Below are positions 46,659-55,420 of a stretch of 64,000 nucleotides of DNA, piece after piece. Each line of letters begins with the position of its first letter. The stretch's first letter is position 1. Source of the stretch: DDH964 sp963763205 (lineage in GTDB: Bacteria > Desulfobacterota > Desulfuromonadia > Desulfuromonadales > DDH964); contig CAVXNQ010000013.1 in assembly GCA_963763205.1 (NCBI GenBank), forward strand, positions 1 to 64,000, written 5' to 3'. The position numbers and the translations under genes are program-made. The notes beneath the pieces were generated by a model. That model made no database searches and had not been told where the DNA came from. It worked only from the letters and a program-made list of their open reading frames with translations.

Positions 46659-47690
46659 TTACTGCTGTTGGTGTTCTTTGACCTTGTTAATCATGAAATC
46701 AACGATTTCACTGCCGATTTTTTCTCGAGTGGCGTTCCAGACCGGTGCTGACGCCTTCTTGAAGGCCTCGCGTTCGGCAGCGGTAAACTTCACGATATGG
46801 ACATTCTGGGACTTGAGGTACTCATCAACCGTGATATCCATTTTGGGGGGCAACCCGTTGGAGAGCTTTTCGTTGAATTCGCGGTTTACTTTGGTCGCCA
46901 AGGCCGCCCCTTCCATCATGATCTTCTGGTCTTCCTTGCTCAATGAGTTCCAAAAATCCACGCTGGCCACCGTAATGGGAGCATTGAGATTGAAGTCGTA
47001 ATCAATCATGTATTTGGTGACTTCCGGGAATTTCATGAGGGAGGCGACCAGTTTGGAGGCGTTGACGCCTTCGGCGACGCCGGTCTGGAGCGAACTGTAG
47101 ACCTCGGGGAAGGGGATGCCGACCGGAGAAGCGCCAAAGGCCTTGAAGGTCTCAAGCATCATGGGCGAGTTCATCGTCCGGATTTTCAGACCTTTGAAGT
47201 CTTCCGGCGTACGGATCGGCCCCCTGGTGGTGAACGTCTGGCGAAGCCCATCTTCGGCAAAACCCAGGCCGACAAACCCCTTCTTTAGAAAGTAAGAGAA
47301 GAGTTTGGCCTTGACTTCGGGGTCATCCAATACGGCATGAGCCGTGGCCAAATTGGGGAACATGAACGGGAGGTCGATAACGGCGGTCTCAGGGATGAAA
47401 TTCTGGAGGACACTCGTTGTCATGGAAGCCATCTCGAGAGTGCCGGACTGCACCTGAGCACACTGGGAACGCTCGTTACCCAATTGGCCCAAGGGGTAGA
47501 CCGATATTTCGATGCGGCCATTGGTCTTTTCCTTGACGTAATCCGCCATCGCCTGCAAACCCTTGGTATGTCCGTTGTTCGGCGGCGCGACAGAACCGAT
47601 CTTGACCATCCGCGCCTGGGCGAGCATCGGCATGCCTGCGATGGCGAATACGCAACCGGCTACAACCAGTGACATCAGTTTCTTTCTCAT
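46659..47690 (-). CDS. dctP: TRAP transporter substrate-binding protein DctP (system 2)
   Basis: This 343-residue periplasmic protein has a signal peptide (KLMSLVVAGCVFAIAGMPML) cut near AQA-RMVKIGS. DctP motifs are GRIEISVYPLGQLGNERSQC, TPEDFKGLKIRTMNSPMMLE with the carboxylate-binding arginine, and VYSSLQTGVAEGVNASKLVA. AAAGGAGG precedes the ATG. Transcription probably starts from a sigma-54 promoter about 355 bases upstream. Confidence 0.92.
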   Translation of the reverse strand: MRKKLMSLVVAGCVFAIAGMPMLAQARMVKIGSVAPPNNGHTKGLQAMADYVKEKTNGRIEISVYPLGQLGNERSQCAQVQSGTLEMASMTTSVLQNFIPETAVIDLPFMFPNLATAHAVLDDPEVKAKLFSYFLKKGFVGLGFAEDGLRQTFTTRGPIRTPEDFKGLKIRTMNSPMMLETFKAFGASPVGIPFPEVYSSLQTGVAEGVNASKLVASLMKFPEVTKYMIDYDFNLNAPITVASVDFWNSLSKEDQKIMMEGAALATKVNREFNEKLSNGLPPKMDITVDEYLKSQNVHIVKFTAAEREAFKKASAPVWNATREKIGSEIVDFMINKVKEHQQQ

Positions 47691-48056
47691 TGCACCTTCC
47701 TCCTTTTTTTAAAAACGTTTTTGGGGTCCACTCTCTTCGAATGGCTTGGGGTAACGTCGTTCAACCTGTCGATCATCACCCTTTGTAACAACCGTCCTGC
47801 GTAGTTAGTAGACGAACCGGGCGTTCCTGGGGTAACATGTTACTTTCGCGTGGATTTCTGTACTCAAAATCAACCATCACGACTCGCCTTCCGGCATCCA
47901 GAATAAAAATCTGTTTCCCGGCAAAATTCTTCACCAGGTTTTGGCTCGGATGAATTTATGTGAAGATAAAATTGTCCGTCAGACGAGCCAGGGTCTTCAG
48001 TTAGAAACCCCTTACGCCTCAGAACGGCGTTTGTCATTCCCTGTTCAAGCTACCAA

Positions 48057-48070
48057 GCAAGCGTCATGCC
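48057..48070 (-). promoter_or_regulatory. Sigma-54 promoter reading to the second TRAP operon
   Basis: On the minus strand the sequence is CGGCATGACGCTTGCTT, with GG at 48070-48069 and GC at 48058-48057, exactly 10 bases between. It fits the sigma-54 consensus TGGCACG-N4-TTGCW. Start of transcription would be near 48046, leaving a leader of about 355 bases before dctP. Confidence 0.72.
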
Positions 48071-48153
48071 GCATGAATGGTATGACGTTGTAAAATTATA
48101 AGTATTTTAAATTACAATAGAAATTCGATTTATCTAAATCTGGAAGATATCCG

Positions 48154-48210
48154 AACAATGTTTAATGGGCCCCAATTCGTAAAATCTGAATCAGGGTGTA
48201 AAGCTGGCTG
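48154..48210 (-). promoter_or_regulatory. Upstream activator element A (paired with 52196-52253)
   Basis: In plus sense the element contains AACAATGTTTA, then CGTAAA, ATCAGGGTGTAAA and CTGGCTG. The same blocks with the same internal spacing occur in inverted orientation at 52196-52253. Its promoter-side edge is 96 bases from the -12 GC, the same as at the other site. Confidence 0.7.
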
Positions 48211-48418
48211 GGCTTAAGCTGGGAGGCATGAGCAGATGGCGGGGGCCTCTCTGATTTGACAATCCTTCCTGGGGGGCTGGAGGTCGATCTGGTTTACGGG
48301 ATGCTGCTGCCAAGTTCCCATCCGGAACCTCTGGATGGGCGCGGAACAGTTTGCGGCAGACGGGGAGGGCGCGACGGCGTTGTTTTCTCCTGATTTGTCT
48401 TGCCAGGCAGGGGGGTGG

Positions 48419-48442
48419 TAGGGTACCGTATACGGTACCCTA
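48419..48442. promoter_or_regulatory. 24-base perfect palindrome, probable GntR-type operator
   Basis: The core is GGGTACCGTATACGGTACCC, extended by TA on both sides. A one-mismatch version lies at 63070-63091 over the start of the old-yellow-enzyme transcript. No clear -10/-35 pair is adjacent here. The rest of the 1084-base gap 47691-48774 has only the sigma-54 site and element A. Confidence 0.7.
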
Positions 48443-48774
48443 GTGGTGCCCTGTTGCAAATCCAGGTATCATGGCGGACTTTTGGATGCGTCCGGGAGCC
48501 CGGCGGGGTGGCCTTAACTATTTAAAATAAGGTTCAATGGCATGGAGGTCCGGCCTCAGTGATCTTCAGGTCGCTGAGGCCTTTATAAATTTCTGCCAGA
48601 GAATATTCAACTGCTGAAAAATTTCCTGGGAACCATGCCCAGCGTCTCGGTTGTCCGTCGCAAAGCATGAGCATTTTTCGGTGTATGGCAACGGCCCGGG
48701 GGAAATTTTATGCGTTCGACCGTTAAATCCTCTTGAAATCGCCTCGACCCTGGGGCGGGAAAGCTTGGTAGCGG

Positions 48775-50562
48775 GTGACTTTTACGCGTGCGCGCATTTT
48801 ATGGTTGGTGTTGCCCACCCTCCTGGTTGGCGCCCTTGCGGCGCTCTCCTGGGTCATTCAAACGACCAACAACGTGCAGGCCGAAGCGCGCCAGCAGTTC
48901 TTCAACCAATACAACCGCCAGCAACTGCTGCTCGCCGACCAGGCAGCCCGGGCGATCGAAAACCTTTTTGCGGGATTTCAGAACGATCTCGGTCTGGTGG
49001 GCAGTTTGTTCGAGGGCGGGGAGGTCACCAGAAAGCGCGCCCAGCAGGTGGCCGGAGACCTGGCAAGGATCTACCATAGCCAGTCCGGGACGCCGGTGAT
49101 CGACGTTGCGGTTATCGACCGCAACGGCGTCGTGGTCACCTCCATCCCCAAATCCCCGGACACGGTCGGCGTCAATCTTTCCTGGCGGGACTATTTCCTG
49201 TGGGCCAAGGACAAGGCGCGCCCCGGAGAAATCTATATCGCCCCCTTCCGCCGCTTGGTGGCCGGCAAAAACAAAGGGAAAATGGCGCTGGTTGCCGTCG
49301 TCGGGATCTTCGACGCCAAGGACCGATTCAAAGGTCTTTCGCTCTTTGCGGTCGGGGTTGACGCGCTGGCAGATCGCTACATCCGCTCGGTACACATCGG
49401 CGAACACGGCTACGCCTGGCTGGTGGACGTGGCGAACCGCACCATGCTGGTGCATCCGCAGAAAGCTCTGGACGGGAAGAGTTTCAAGGACTTCGCCTAC
49501 GGCAGATGGCCCAAGCTGTACCAGCTGCTCCTCTCGATGGAGAATGGCCAACCCGGGACCGCGTCCTACGAATTCGAGGATCCCGTCGACCCCTCCAAGG
49601 TTGCACGCAAGTTGATGGGCTATGCGCCGGTACGAATCGGCAACATTTTGTGGATGTTGAGCGTCGCCACCCCGGAGAGTGAAGTGGAGCAGCTCCTTTC
49701 CTCCTTCCTCAGGCGGCAGGAATTGCTCTCCATCACCCTCAGTGTCACCATCCTGGCGGGTGCGATCATTACCTGCGCCGCCCTGGTCGCCTGGAACACC
49801 CTCCTCTCCCGCCGCATCGATGCCCATTCCCGCGCCCTCGAAATCACCAAGGCCGAGCTGTTGGTCGCCGAGAAGTTGGCGGCTTTGGGGCAAATGGCGG
49901 TGGGGTTGACCCACGAGATACGCAACCCCCTCTCGGCGGTGCGCATGAACGTCCAGATCATTCGTGAGGAATGTGGCTCTGAAGAATATTTGCGGGAGAA
50001 TTTCAATATCCTCGACGAGGAGATCCTGCGTCTCAATGGTCTTTTGGGAGACATTCTTAACTTCGCCCGGCCGCACCCCCTGCGCCTGAAACGGGTCGAC
50101 CTTGCCGAGGAAATTGCCAAGGTGACACAATTGATGCAGTGCGTGCTGGAAGAGGCCGGGATCGCGCTGGAGGTCAGACGGACCGGGTCCCTCAAGACAA
50201 CCTGCGACGTCGAACAGATCCGCCAGGTCCTGCTCAACCTGATCCTGAACGGCATCGAGGCCATGAAGAGTTCGCCCGCGCCCAAACGACTGGTGATCGG
50301 CGCGACGAGTGGTTCGAAAGAGGTGGTGTTAAAGGTCACGGATTGCGGGACGGGGATCCGGCCCGAAGACCGGCAGCGGGTGTTCGACCCTTTTTTCACC
50401 ACCAAGGCGCAGGGCGGTGGACTGGGTCTGGCCATGGTGCAAAGCATTGTCCAGCGGCATGGCGGGACGGTGAGTGTGGAGGACGGTGAAGCTGGAGGAA
50501 CGACCTTTGTCGTGACTTTACCCAAGAAAAAAATCGCGAACTCAAGGGAGATTTCCGCATGA
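48775..50562 (+). CDS. Membrane sensor histidine kinase (NtrB/DctB-like), pair 2
   Basis: This 595-residue kinase starts at GTG 48775. One helix at about 8-28 and another at about 315-345 enclose a periplasmic double-Cache domain with VIDVAVIDRNGVVVTSIPKS and GEHGYAWLVDVANRTMLVHP. HisKA carries H380 in GLTHEIRNPLSAVRMNVQII. HATPase motifs are QVLLNLILNGIEAMKSS, VTDCGTGIRPEDRQRVFDPF and GGGLGLAMVQSIVQRHGG. This is the layout of kinases that sense dicarboxylates or other TRAP substrates. It overlaps the next gene by 4 bases. Confidence 0.9.
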   Translation: MTFTRARILWLVLPTLLVGALAALSWVIQTTNNVQAEARQQFFNQYNRQQLLLADQAARAIENLFAGFQNDLGLVGSLFEGGEVTRKRAQQVAGDLARIYHSQSGTPVIDVAVIDRNGVVVTSIPKSPDTVGVNLSWRDYFLWAKDKARPGEIYIAPFRRLVAGKNKGKMALVAVVGIFDAKDRFKGLSLFAVGVDALADRYIRSVHIGEHGYAWLVDVANRTMLVHPQKALDGKSFKDFAYGRWPKLYQLLLSMENGQPGTASYEFEDPVDPSKVARKLMGYAPVRIGNILWMLSVATPESEVEQLLSSFLRRQELLSITLSVTILAGAIITCAALVAWNTLLSRRIDAHSRALEITKAELLVAEKLAALGQMAVGLTHEIRNPLSAVRMNVQIIREECGSEEYLRENFNILDEEILRLNGLLGDILNFARPHPLRLKRVDLAEEIAKVTQLMQCVLEEAGIALEVRRTGSLKTTCDVEQIRQVLLNLILNGIEAMKSSPAPKRLVIGATSGSKEVVLKVTDCGTGIRPEDRQRVFDPFFTTKAQGGGLGLAMVQSIVQRHGGTVSVEDGEAGGTTFVVTLPKKKIANSREISA

Positions 50563-51926
50563 AAAAAATCCTGATCGTCGACGACGACAGATCCATTCGG
50601 CGAACCCTGGAGATGCGTTTATTGCGCGACGGCTACGTGGTCGAGACCGCCGAAGATGGGCCTTCCGGCCTGGAAAAAGGGCGAGACGAATCCGTCAACC
50701 TGGTGCTTTTGGATCTGCGCCTGCCCGGCATGGGTGGTTTTGAGGTCCTGCAGGAGCTCAAACGCTACCGTCCTGCTCTTTCCGTGATCGTCATCACCGC
50801 TTATGACGATATGCAAACGGCCATTGAAGCCATTCGCCTGGGTGCGATCGATCATCTGAGCAAACCCCTCGATTTTGAGGAACTCGACGATGTGCTGCAC
50901 AAGACCTTCGAAAAGGTCGAGCTGCAGGATGGAGGCTTCGAGCTTTGCGATACGCCCGATATGCCTTTTCAATCCCATCTCATTATCGGGCGCAGCCGGG
51001 CGATGAAGCACGTTTTCAAGACCATCGGTGCGGTCGCCGATTCTCCCGCCACGGTGCTGATCTATGGTGAAAGCGGCACGGGCAAGGAGATGGTTGCCAA
51101 AGCCATTCATTTCAACGGCCAGCGAAAGAAACAGCCATTTGTGGCCGTGGTCAGTGCGGCACTGGCGCCCACGGTGCTGGAGAGCGAACTTTTCGGGCAC
51201 GAAAAGGGCGCCTTCACCGGCGCCTATTGCAGCAAGCCCGGCAAGTTCGAGCTGGCGGAGAAGGGCACCCTGTTTCTTGACGAGGTTTCCGAAGTAAGCA
51301 CCGATATCCAGGTCAAACTTCTGAGATTTCTTCAGGAACGACAATTCGAACGGGTCGGCGGAGTCGATACCATCTCGTCGGACGTTCGGGTCATCGCCGC
51401 CTCCAATCGCGATCTCGCGGACCTGATGGCGACGGGTGAGTTCCGCAAGGACCTGTATTACCGCCTCCAGGTGGCCACCATCAAGCTGCCGCCTTTGCGC
51501 GACCGGCGCGAAGACATTCCGCTTTTGACCAGGTTTTTCCTGGAGAAAATCCGCCGGGAGTTCGGGCGCACGGTGGACGTGATCCCGAAAGCCGCCATGG
51601 ATTTGCTCCTGGACCACCCCTGGCCGGGGAATGTGCGCGAACTTGAAAACGCCTTGCGCCGCGCCGTGCTCTTTTCTCCGGGCAATGTTCTGCTCCCGGA
51701 AGCGCTGCAACTCCAACAGTTGGACCAAAGCGCCGAACTCCCCCTGATGCTTCATTCGGTCCGGGAACTGGAACGCCGCCATATCGAGAATATCTTGACG
51801 CATACCGACTGGGACAAGTCGCGGGCCGCCCGCATTCTGCAGATTTCCCGCCCGACGCTGGACAAACGCATCCGCGAATTCGACATTAAAATGGATCGTA
51901 AAGGTCGGACCAAACCCAGCGGATAG
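50559..51926 (+). CDS. NtrC-family sigma-54-dependent response regulator, pair 2
   Basis: This 455-residue protein has a receiver domain with D8-D10 and phospho-aspartate D52 (VLLDLRLPGMGG), then an AAA+ domain with IYGESGTGKEMVAKAIHFNG, the sigma-54 loop EKGAFTGAYCSKPGKF and TLFLDEVSEVSTD, and a Fis-type C-terminal helix-turn-helix (KSRAARILQISRPTLDKRIR). All catalytic elements are intact. Two matched sigma-54 promoters with shared upstream elements lie on either side of this kinase/regulator pair, so it is the best candidate activator of the second TRAP operon and second porin. Confidence 0.93.
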   Translation: MKKILIVDDDRSIRRTLEMRLLRDGYVVETAEDGPSGLEKGRDESVNLVLLDLRLPGMGGFEVLQELKRYRPALSVIVITAYDDMQTAIEAIRLGAIDHLSKPLDFEELDDVLHKTFEKVELQDGGFELCDTPDMPFQSHLIIGRSRAMKHVFKTIGAVADSPATVLIYGESGTGKEMVAKAIHFNGQRKKQPFVAVVSAALAPTVLESELFGHEKGAFTGAYCSKPGKFELAEKGTLFLDEVSEVSTDIQVKLLRFLQERQFERVGGVDTISSDVRVIAASNRDLADLMATGEFRKDLYYRLQVATIKLPPLRDRREDIPLLTRFFLEKIRREFGRTVDVIPKAAMDLLLDHPWPGNVRELENALRRAVLFSPGNVLLPEALQLQQLDQSAELPLMLHSVRELERRHIENILTHTDWDKSRAARILQISRPTLDKRIREFDIKMDRKGRTKPSG

Positions 51927-52195
51927 GCCTTTCGTTTTTCGAGATGTACCTACCGGGTGGCTGCCAATCCAGTTGCACCGATCCCCCCGCCATTCCCGTT
52001 CACCCCGCCTCACGGTTTGCACCCGGCAAGGATCAAAAGAAGGCAATCATTCAGGGGGCCAAAGGGCTGAGTTGTACCCTCCGCCCGGCACGGTCCGGAT
52101 TGAACTTGATTCCAAGCCTGCCATCGCTCCCCAGCGCACCGCCCCCCCCCTTGAAATAGAACACCGTCACAATCCATTCAATTCATCCCCCGAAA

Positions 52196-52253
52196 CAGCC
52201 AGGTTTTACACCCTGATCAAATCTTTACGGATTAAATTATGCTAAACATTGTT
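52196..52253 (+). promoter_or_regulatory. Upstream activator element B (paired with 48154-48210)
   Basis: Plus-strand blocks CAGCCAG, TTTACACCCTGAT, TTTACG and TAAACATTGTT align with the reverse complement of element A with a single length difference. The edge nearest the promoter is 96 bases from the -12 GC of the downstream sigma-54 site. Confidence 0.7.
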
Positions 52254-52335
52254 TACATCGAATCCGCACCCGAAAAACACGAAAAAATCCTAAAAAATAG
52301 AGCATTTATAGTCGGCAGTAGATACTGGAATAATG

Positions 52336-52351
52336 CGGCATGCCCCTTGCT
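52336..52351 (+). promoter_or_regulatory. Sigma-54 promoter reading towards the second porin
   Basis: CGGCATGCCCCTTGCT has GG (52337-52338) and GC (52349-52350) 10 bases apart. It is nearly identical to the promoter at 48057-48070. The start point would be near 52362, about 640 bases before the porin ATG. Between them I see no gene I can support; short open frames at 52395-52670 and 52405-52740 lack ribosome sites. Confidence 0.72.
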
Positions 52352-52928
52352 AAGGATTTAAAATATCAAAATACAACACTGTTCGAAAAACCTTATGCAG
52401 GGCTATGGAAGCGACCCAGACTTCCATTTTGCCGGGGGTAGCGCACCTCAAAGTGGAGACGATCAAGACGCCCGCAACTCGATACTGGCACCAGCACCGT
52501 CACTGGCGAAGCTTTTGCCTTTGGAACGTTATACCGCAACTGGGGCCCACGTCAGAAACGACAACAAGATTTCCCAGGTCGACGCACGACTGCAGCGCTT
52601 CGCCCAGTTGCCGTACAAGGTCGGCCCGCACTTCCGAATCGTCCCCGGAGTGGGAAGTGCCGATTGGTAAACGAGAGAATTGCCCGCCGTTACATACAGG
52701 AGGTAATCCCCCGGCTTGCCGGGGGATGTCAGAAGTTTGAAAGTTCCGCGCCCGGGCACAGAAAGACGGTTCCCCGATTCATCTGACCAAGTTGACACCG
52801 GGCTGGACGATGCGGACCAACGATTTTCCCCTCCGGGATGCGGGTTTGCCGCCTGCCCGCCCGGGATAGTCAGGAGCTGACCGGCTTCAGGACCGCATAT
52901 CAATGGAAGGAGGTGGGTGCCCTTAGTT

Positions 52929-52948
52929 GCATGCAAAATTACATGAAA
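52929..52948 (+). promoter_or_regulatory. CATG-AAAATT-CATG motif before the second porin
   Basis: GCATGCAAAATTACATGAAA matches the motifs at the modA and rarD-like promoters (16183, 17382). It lies about 55 bases before the ATG. Unlike the other two, no good -35/-10 pair overlaps it. Confidence 0.55.
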
Positions 52949-53003
52949 TCAGATGAAAGCAGAGTTTCTTTATTACTTTAGCCCATGTCGGAGGACGTCG
53001 CTG

Positions 53004-54251
53004 ATGAGAAAAACCGTTTGGATAGCCGTTGCAGTTTTGGTTCTTGGCGCGCTGGGCGTAAACGCCGATGCCGGGAATATTTCGACCCAGTTCGATGCCA
53101 CGCTCGGTGGCTATGTAAAACTGGACTACATCAACCAGACCTTTAACGCCCCGGGCATGGCGGCCTATGGAACCCTCACCACGGTAACCCCGGCCAATGA
53201 GCATACTGATCAATCGCTCATCACCGCCCGCCAAACCCGCATCCACCTGATTGTGACCGGCCCCGACTATCTCGGCGCCACAACCAGGGCCTTTATCGAA
53301 GGGGACTTTTTTGGTCCCGGCGGCACCAATGAACGGGGGAACGTGCGCATGCGGCATGCGAACTTCACCCTGGATTGGAAAGACAAGGGCACCCAGGTCA
53401 TGTTCGGACAGTTCTGGGACATTTACGGCCCCTTTGCCGCCTCGATGCTCGACTTCGGCACCGGCGGGAATATCGGCGGCGCGAACAATCCCCGGATTGC
53501 CCAGCTCCGGGTTACCCAGAAGGTTCGCTTCAACGAGGACAACTGGTTGACGATCATCGCCGGGCTGGAGGATCCCCAGCAAAACGATTCCGCGACCAAG
53601 ACCAATGTTGCCGGACAGGTCCTGTTCCAGACCAAGGCCCTGGGTGTGTCTCCGGGCTACTGGGGCCTGCCGATGGATCCCTTGACCCTGGATGTGTACG
53701 GTCTCTACGGAAAAGATAAAAATAAGGACTTTGGCAACAAATCCTTTGACGCTTGGAGCGTCGGCTTTTATACCCATGTGCCGATCCTGAAATCAAGCGA
53801 TGGCAAGGGTCGCGCCGGGACTCTGAGCTTCGAAGGGCAGACCTACATCGCCGAGGGACTTCCTGGCATTCAGGGGACCCAGTACCTCACCCTCAATGAC
53901 GCCAGCGGTAATGTGTCCGCCGCCAAAGGCTACGCCGCCATCGGCCAGCTCATTTTCTATCCCGTGCAGCAGCTCGGCATCACGGCCGGTTACGGCCGAA
54001 GAGGCATCCGGGGGAGCAGCGACTACCGCAATGCGGATAGTCTGACGGCGTTGGCCGGTCCCTTCGGTACCGCCGGCGACCCCGCCGGTGCGATCCGGAA
54101 ATACAACGACGGCTTCTGGACCAATGTCACCTACGATGTCGCCAACGTTCGTCTGGGTGCCGAATACATGCATCTGTCGACCAAATACCTCGGTTCGAAC
54201 GGGACAGCGGATGCCAACCGCTTTCAGGTGTCGGCAATTTACTTCTTCTAG
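53004..54251 (+). CDS. Outer-membrane beta-barrel porin-like protein (2)
   Basis: This protein has 415 residues from ATG 53004, with GGAGG 9 bases upstream. The signal peptide is MRKTVWIAVAVLVLGALGVN with a cut near ADA-GNIST. The mature protein has repeated amphipathic strands (TLGGYVKLDYINQTF, TRAFIEGDFFGPGGTNERGN, MFGQFWDIYGPFAAS) and ends QVSAIYFF, an outer-membrane insertion signal. DcaP- or trimeric-porin-like architecture is possible. Position beside the kinase/NtrC pair and the matched promoter suggests it admits the substrate of the second TRAP system. Confidence 0.78.
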   Translation: MRKTVWIAVAVLVLGALGVNADAGNISTQFDATLGGYVKLDYINQTFNAPGMAAYGTLTTVTPANEHTDQSLITARQTRIHLIVTGPDYLGATTRAFIEGDFFGPGGTNERGNVRMRHANFTLDWKDKGTQVMFGQFWDIYGPFAASMLDFGTGGNIGGANNPRIAQLRVTQKVRFNEDNWLTIIAGLEDPQQNDSATKTNVAGQVLFQTKALGVSPGYWGLPMDPLTLDVYGLYGKDKNKDFGNKSFDAWSVGFYTHVPILKSSDGKGRAGTLSFEGQTYIAEGLPGIQGTQYLTLNDASGNVSAAKGYAAIGQLIFYPVQQLGITAGYGRRGIRGSSDYRNADSLTALAGPFGTAGDPAGAIRKYNDGFWTNVTYDVANVRLGAEYMHLSTKYLGSNGTADANRFQVSAIYFF

Positions 54252-54300
54252 AAGTCAGTCCTGAACCGATTTAACGAAAACCTCCTGAGATATGAGTTGT

Positions 54301-54330
54301 GGGCAGAATTTGTATTCTGCCTTTTTTTTT
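54301..54330 (+). terminator. Terminator of the second porin gene
   Basis: The stem GGCAGAAT-TTGT-ATTCTGCC is followed by nine T. It is 50 bases after the stop codon. Confidence 0.92.
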
Positions 54331-54538
54331 GACGGCATCCGGTATGCCGGCAATGTCGACTGGAAAACTCCGACCACTGCCTTCCTCGAAGTTCGCCGCA
54401 CGGTGGCGGACCCCACGGCTTCCCCCAGAGAGAGGCCGAAAACGGTGCCTTCTGCTCCATCCACCAAGTCGAGAATTCGCAGCCGGTGGGAAACGTGACC
54501 CGGACTACTGAGGCGTAGAACCTCCTGAAATGAAACGT

Positions 54539-54560
54539 GCCCCGGAGGGAACTCCGGGGC
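54539..54560 (+). terminator. Second hairpin downstream of the porin
   Basis: GCCCCGGAG-GGAA-CTCCGGGGC is followed by TATCTTTTA. It may back up the first terminator. The gap 54252-54765 holds no gene I can support. Confidence 0.6.
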
Positions 54561-54721
54561 TATCTTTTACGGGGGGCGGGTTGTTTGCTTGGCCTGCAGG
54601 CATTTGGGGCGGGGGTTGAGGCGCGCCCGCTGCCGTTCCCATCAGGTTGGGAATGGAGGCAGCTGCCCTTGCCAGGAGGACTTCGAAGCCGGTGCATGGG
54701 GTGGGACACGGGAGGGAAGGG

Positions 54722-54747
54722 GACCTCGCCCATTCCTGGGCGAGGTC
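54722..54747 (-). terminator. Hairpin after the NAD(P)-binding protein gene
   Basis: A perfect 11-bp stem GACCTCGCCCA / TGGGCGAGGTC with a 4-base loop lies 19 bases beyond the stop on the minus strand. It is followed by CCCCTTCCC rather than T, so efficiency is uncertain. Confidence 0.6.
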
Positions 54748-54765
54748 GGTTCGGTGTCGGCACCG

Positions 54766-55413
54766 TTAATAGCCTACGGTAAAGCGTTTACCCTGGTGGC
54801 GGCCGGTTTCGATCTCATCCAGAATCGCCACCGCCAGGTCCCCGACGTTGATTTTGGCCGGTCCGTCCCCGGTCGTCAGCACCCTGTCACCCCCCACGCG
54901 GAAGCTCCCGGTCTTGTCGCCGGGGGTCAACAGCGGGGAGGGGGAGATGTAGCTCCAGTTCAGCCAGGGATCCTGGCGCAGCAGGGACAATACTTCGCGC
55001 ACGGCCAGGGCATAGGGTTTGACGGCGGGCGGAAAACTGGGCGTGTCGACCAGTTGCTGGCCCGGGGCGACTTCCAGGCTCCCGGCTCCGCCAACCACCA
55101 GCAGGCGCGGCAGCTGCGCCATCCGGACCGCGTCCAGAATCGCCCGGTACCCTTCGACATTGGCCTGGCAGAGGGCCTCGGCATCGGCCCCCTCCCTGGT
55201 CTTGTAGGCGCTGATCAGGGCATCGTGCCCCTGCAGACGGGAGGCCGTGGCCGCGATCCGCCGCACGTCCCCCTTGAAAATGGTCAGCTGGGGCTGTTCC
55301 GCCAGTTTTCCCGGGTTGCGGACCAGGGCCGTGACCCGGTGGCCGCGCTCCAGGGCTTCTTTCATTACGGCGCCACCGACCAGGCCGGTGGCGCCGATGA
55401 TGGCGAGATTCAT
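54766..55413 (-). CDS. NAD(P)-binding protein, atypical SDR (NmrA/YwnB-like)
   Basis: This 215-residue Rossmann protein begins MNLAIIGATGLVGGAVMKEA with the G-x2-G-x2-G motif. RVTALVRNPGKLAEQPQLTI follows, and PRLLVVGGAGSLEVAPG with WSYISPSPLLTPGDKTGSF forms the NmrA-like core. The usual Y-x3-K dyad is absent, as in this subfamily. The ATG at 55413 is preferred over one at 55419 that abuts the AGG. It starts 7 bases after the ferredoxin oxidoreductase beta stop, so it is the last gene of that operon. Its substrate is unknown. Confidence 0.8.
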   Translation of the reverse strand: MNLAIIGATGLVGGAVMKEALERGHRVTALVRNPGKLAEQPQLTIFKGDVRRIAATASRLQGHDALISAYKTREGADAEALCQANVEGYRAILDAVRMAQLPRLLVVGGAGSLEVAPGQQLVDTPSFPPAVKPYALAVREVLSLLRQDPWLNWSYISPSPLLTPGDKTGSFRVGGDRVLTTGDGPAKINVGDLAVAILDEIETGRHQGKRFTVGY

Positions 55414-55420
55414 AACCATC

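Noticed and set aside
48214..48459. 81-residue open frame on the minus strand
   Set aside because: It runs through the 24-base palindrome, has no ribosome site and no recognisable sequence.
52395..52936. Open frames on both strands in the porin leader (91, 111 and 135 residues)
   Set aside because: They overlap each other, lack ribosome sites and show no domain features; left as possible but unsupported.
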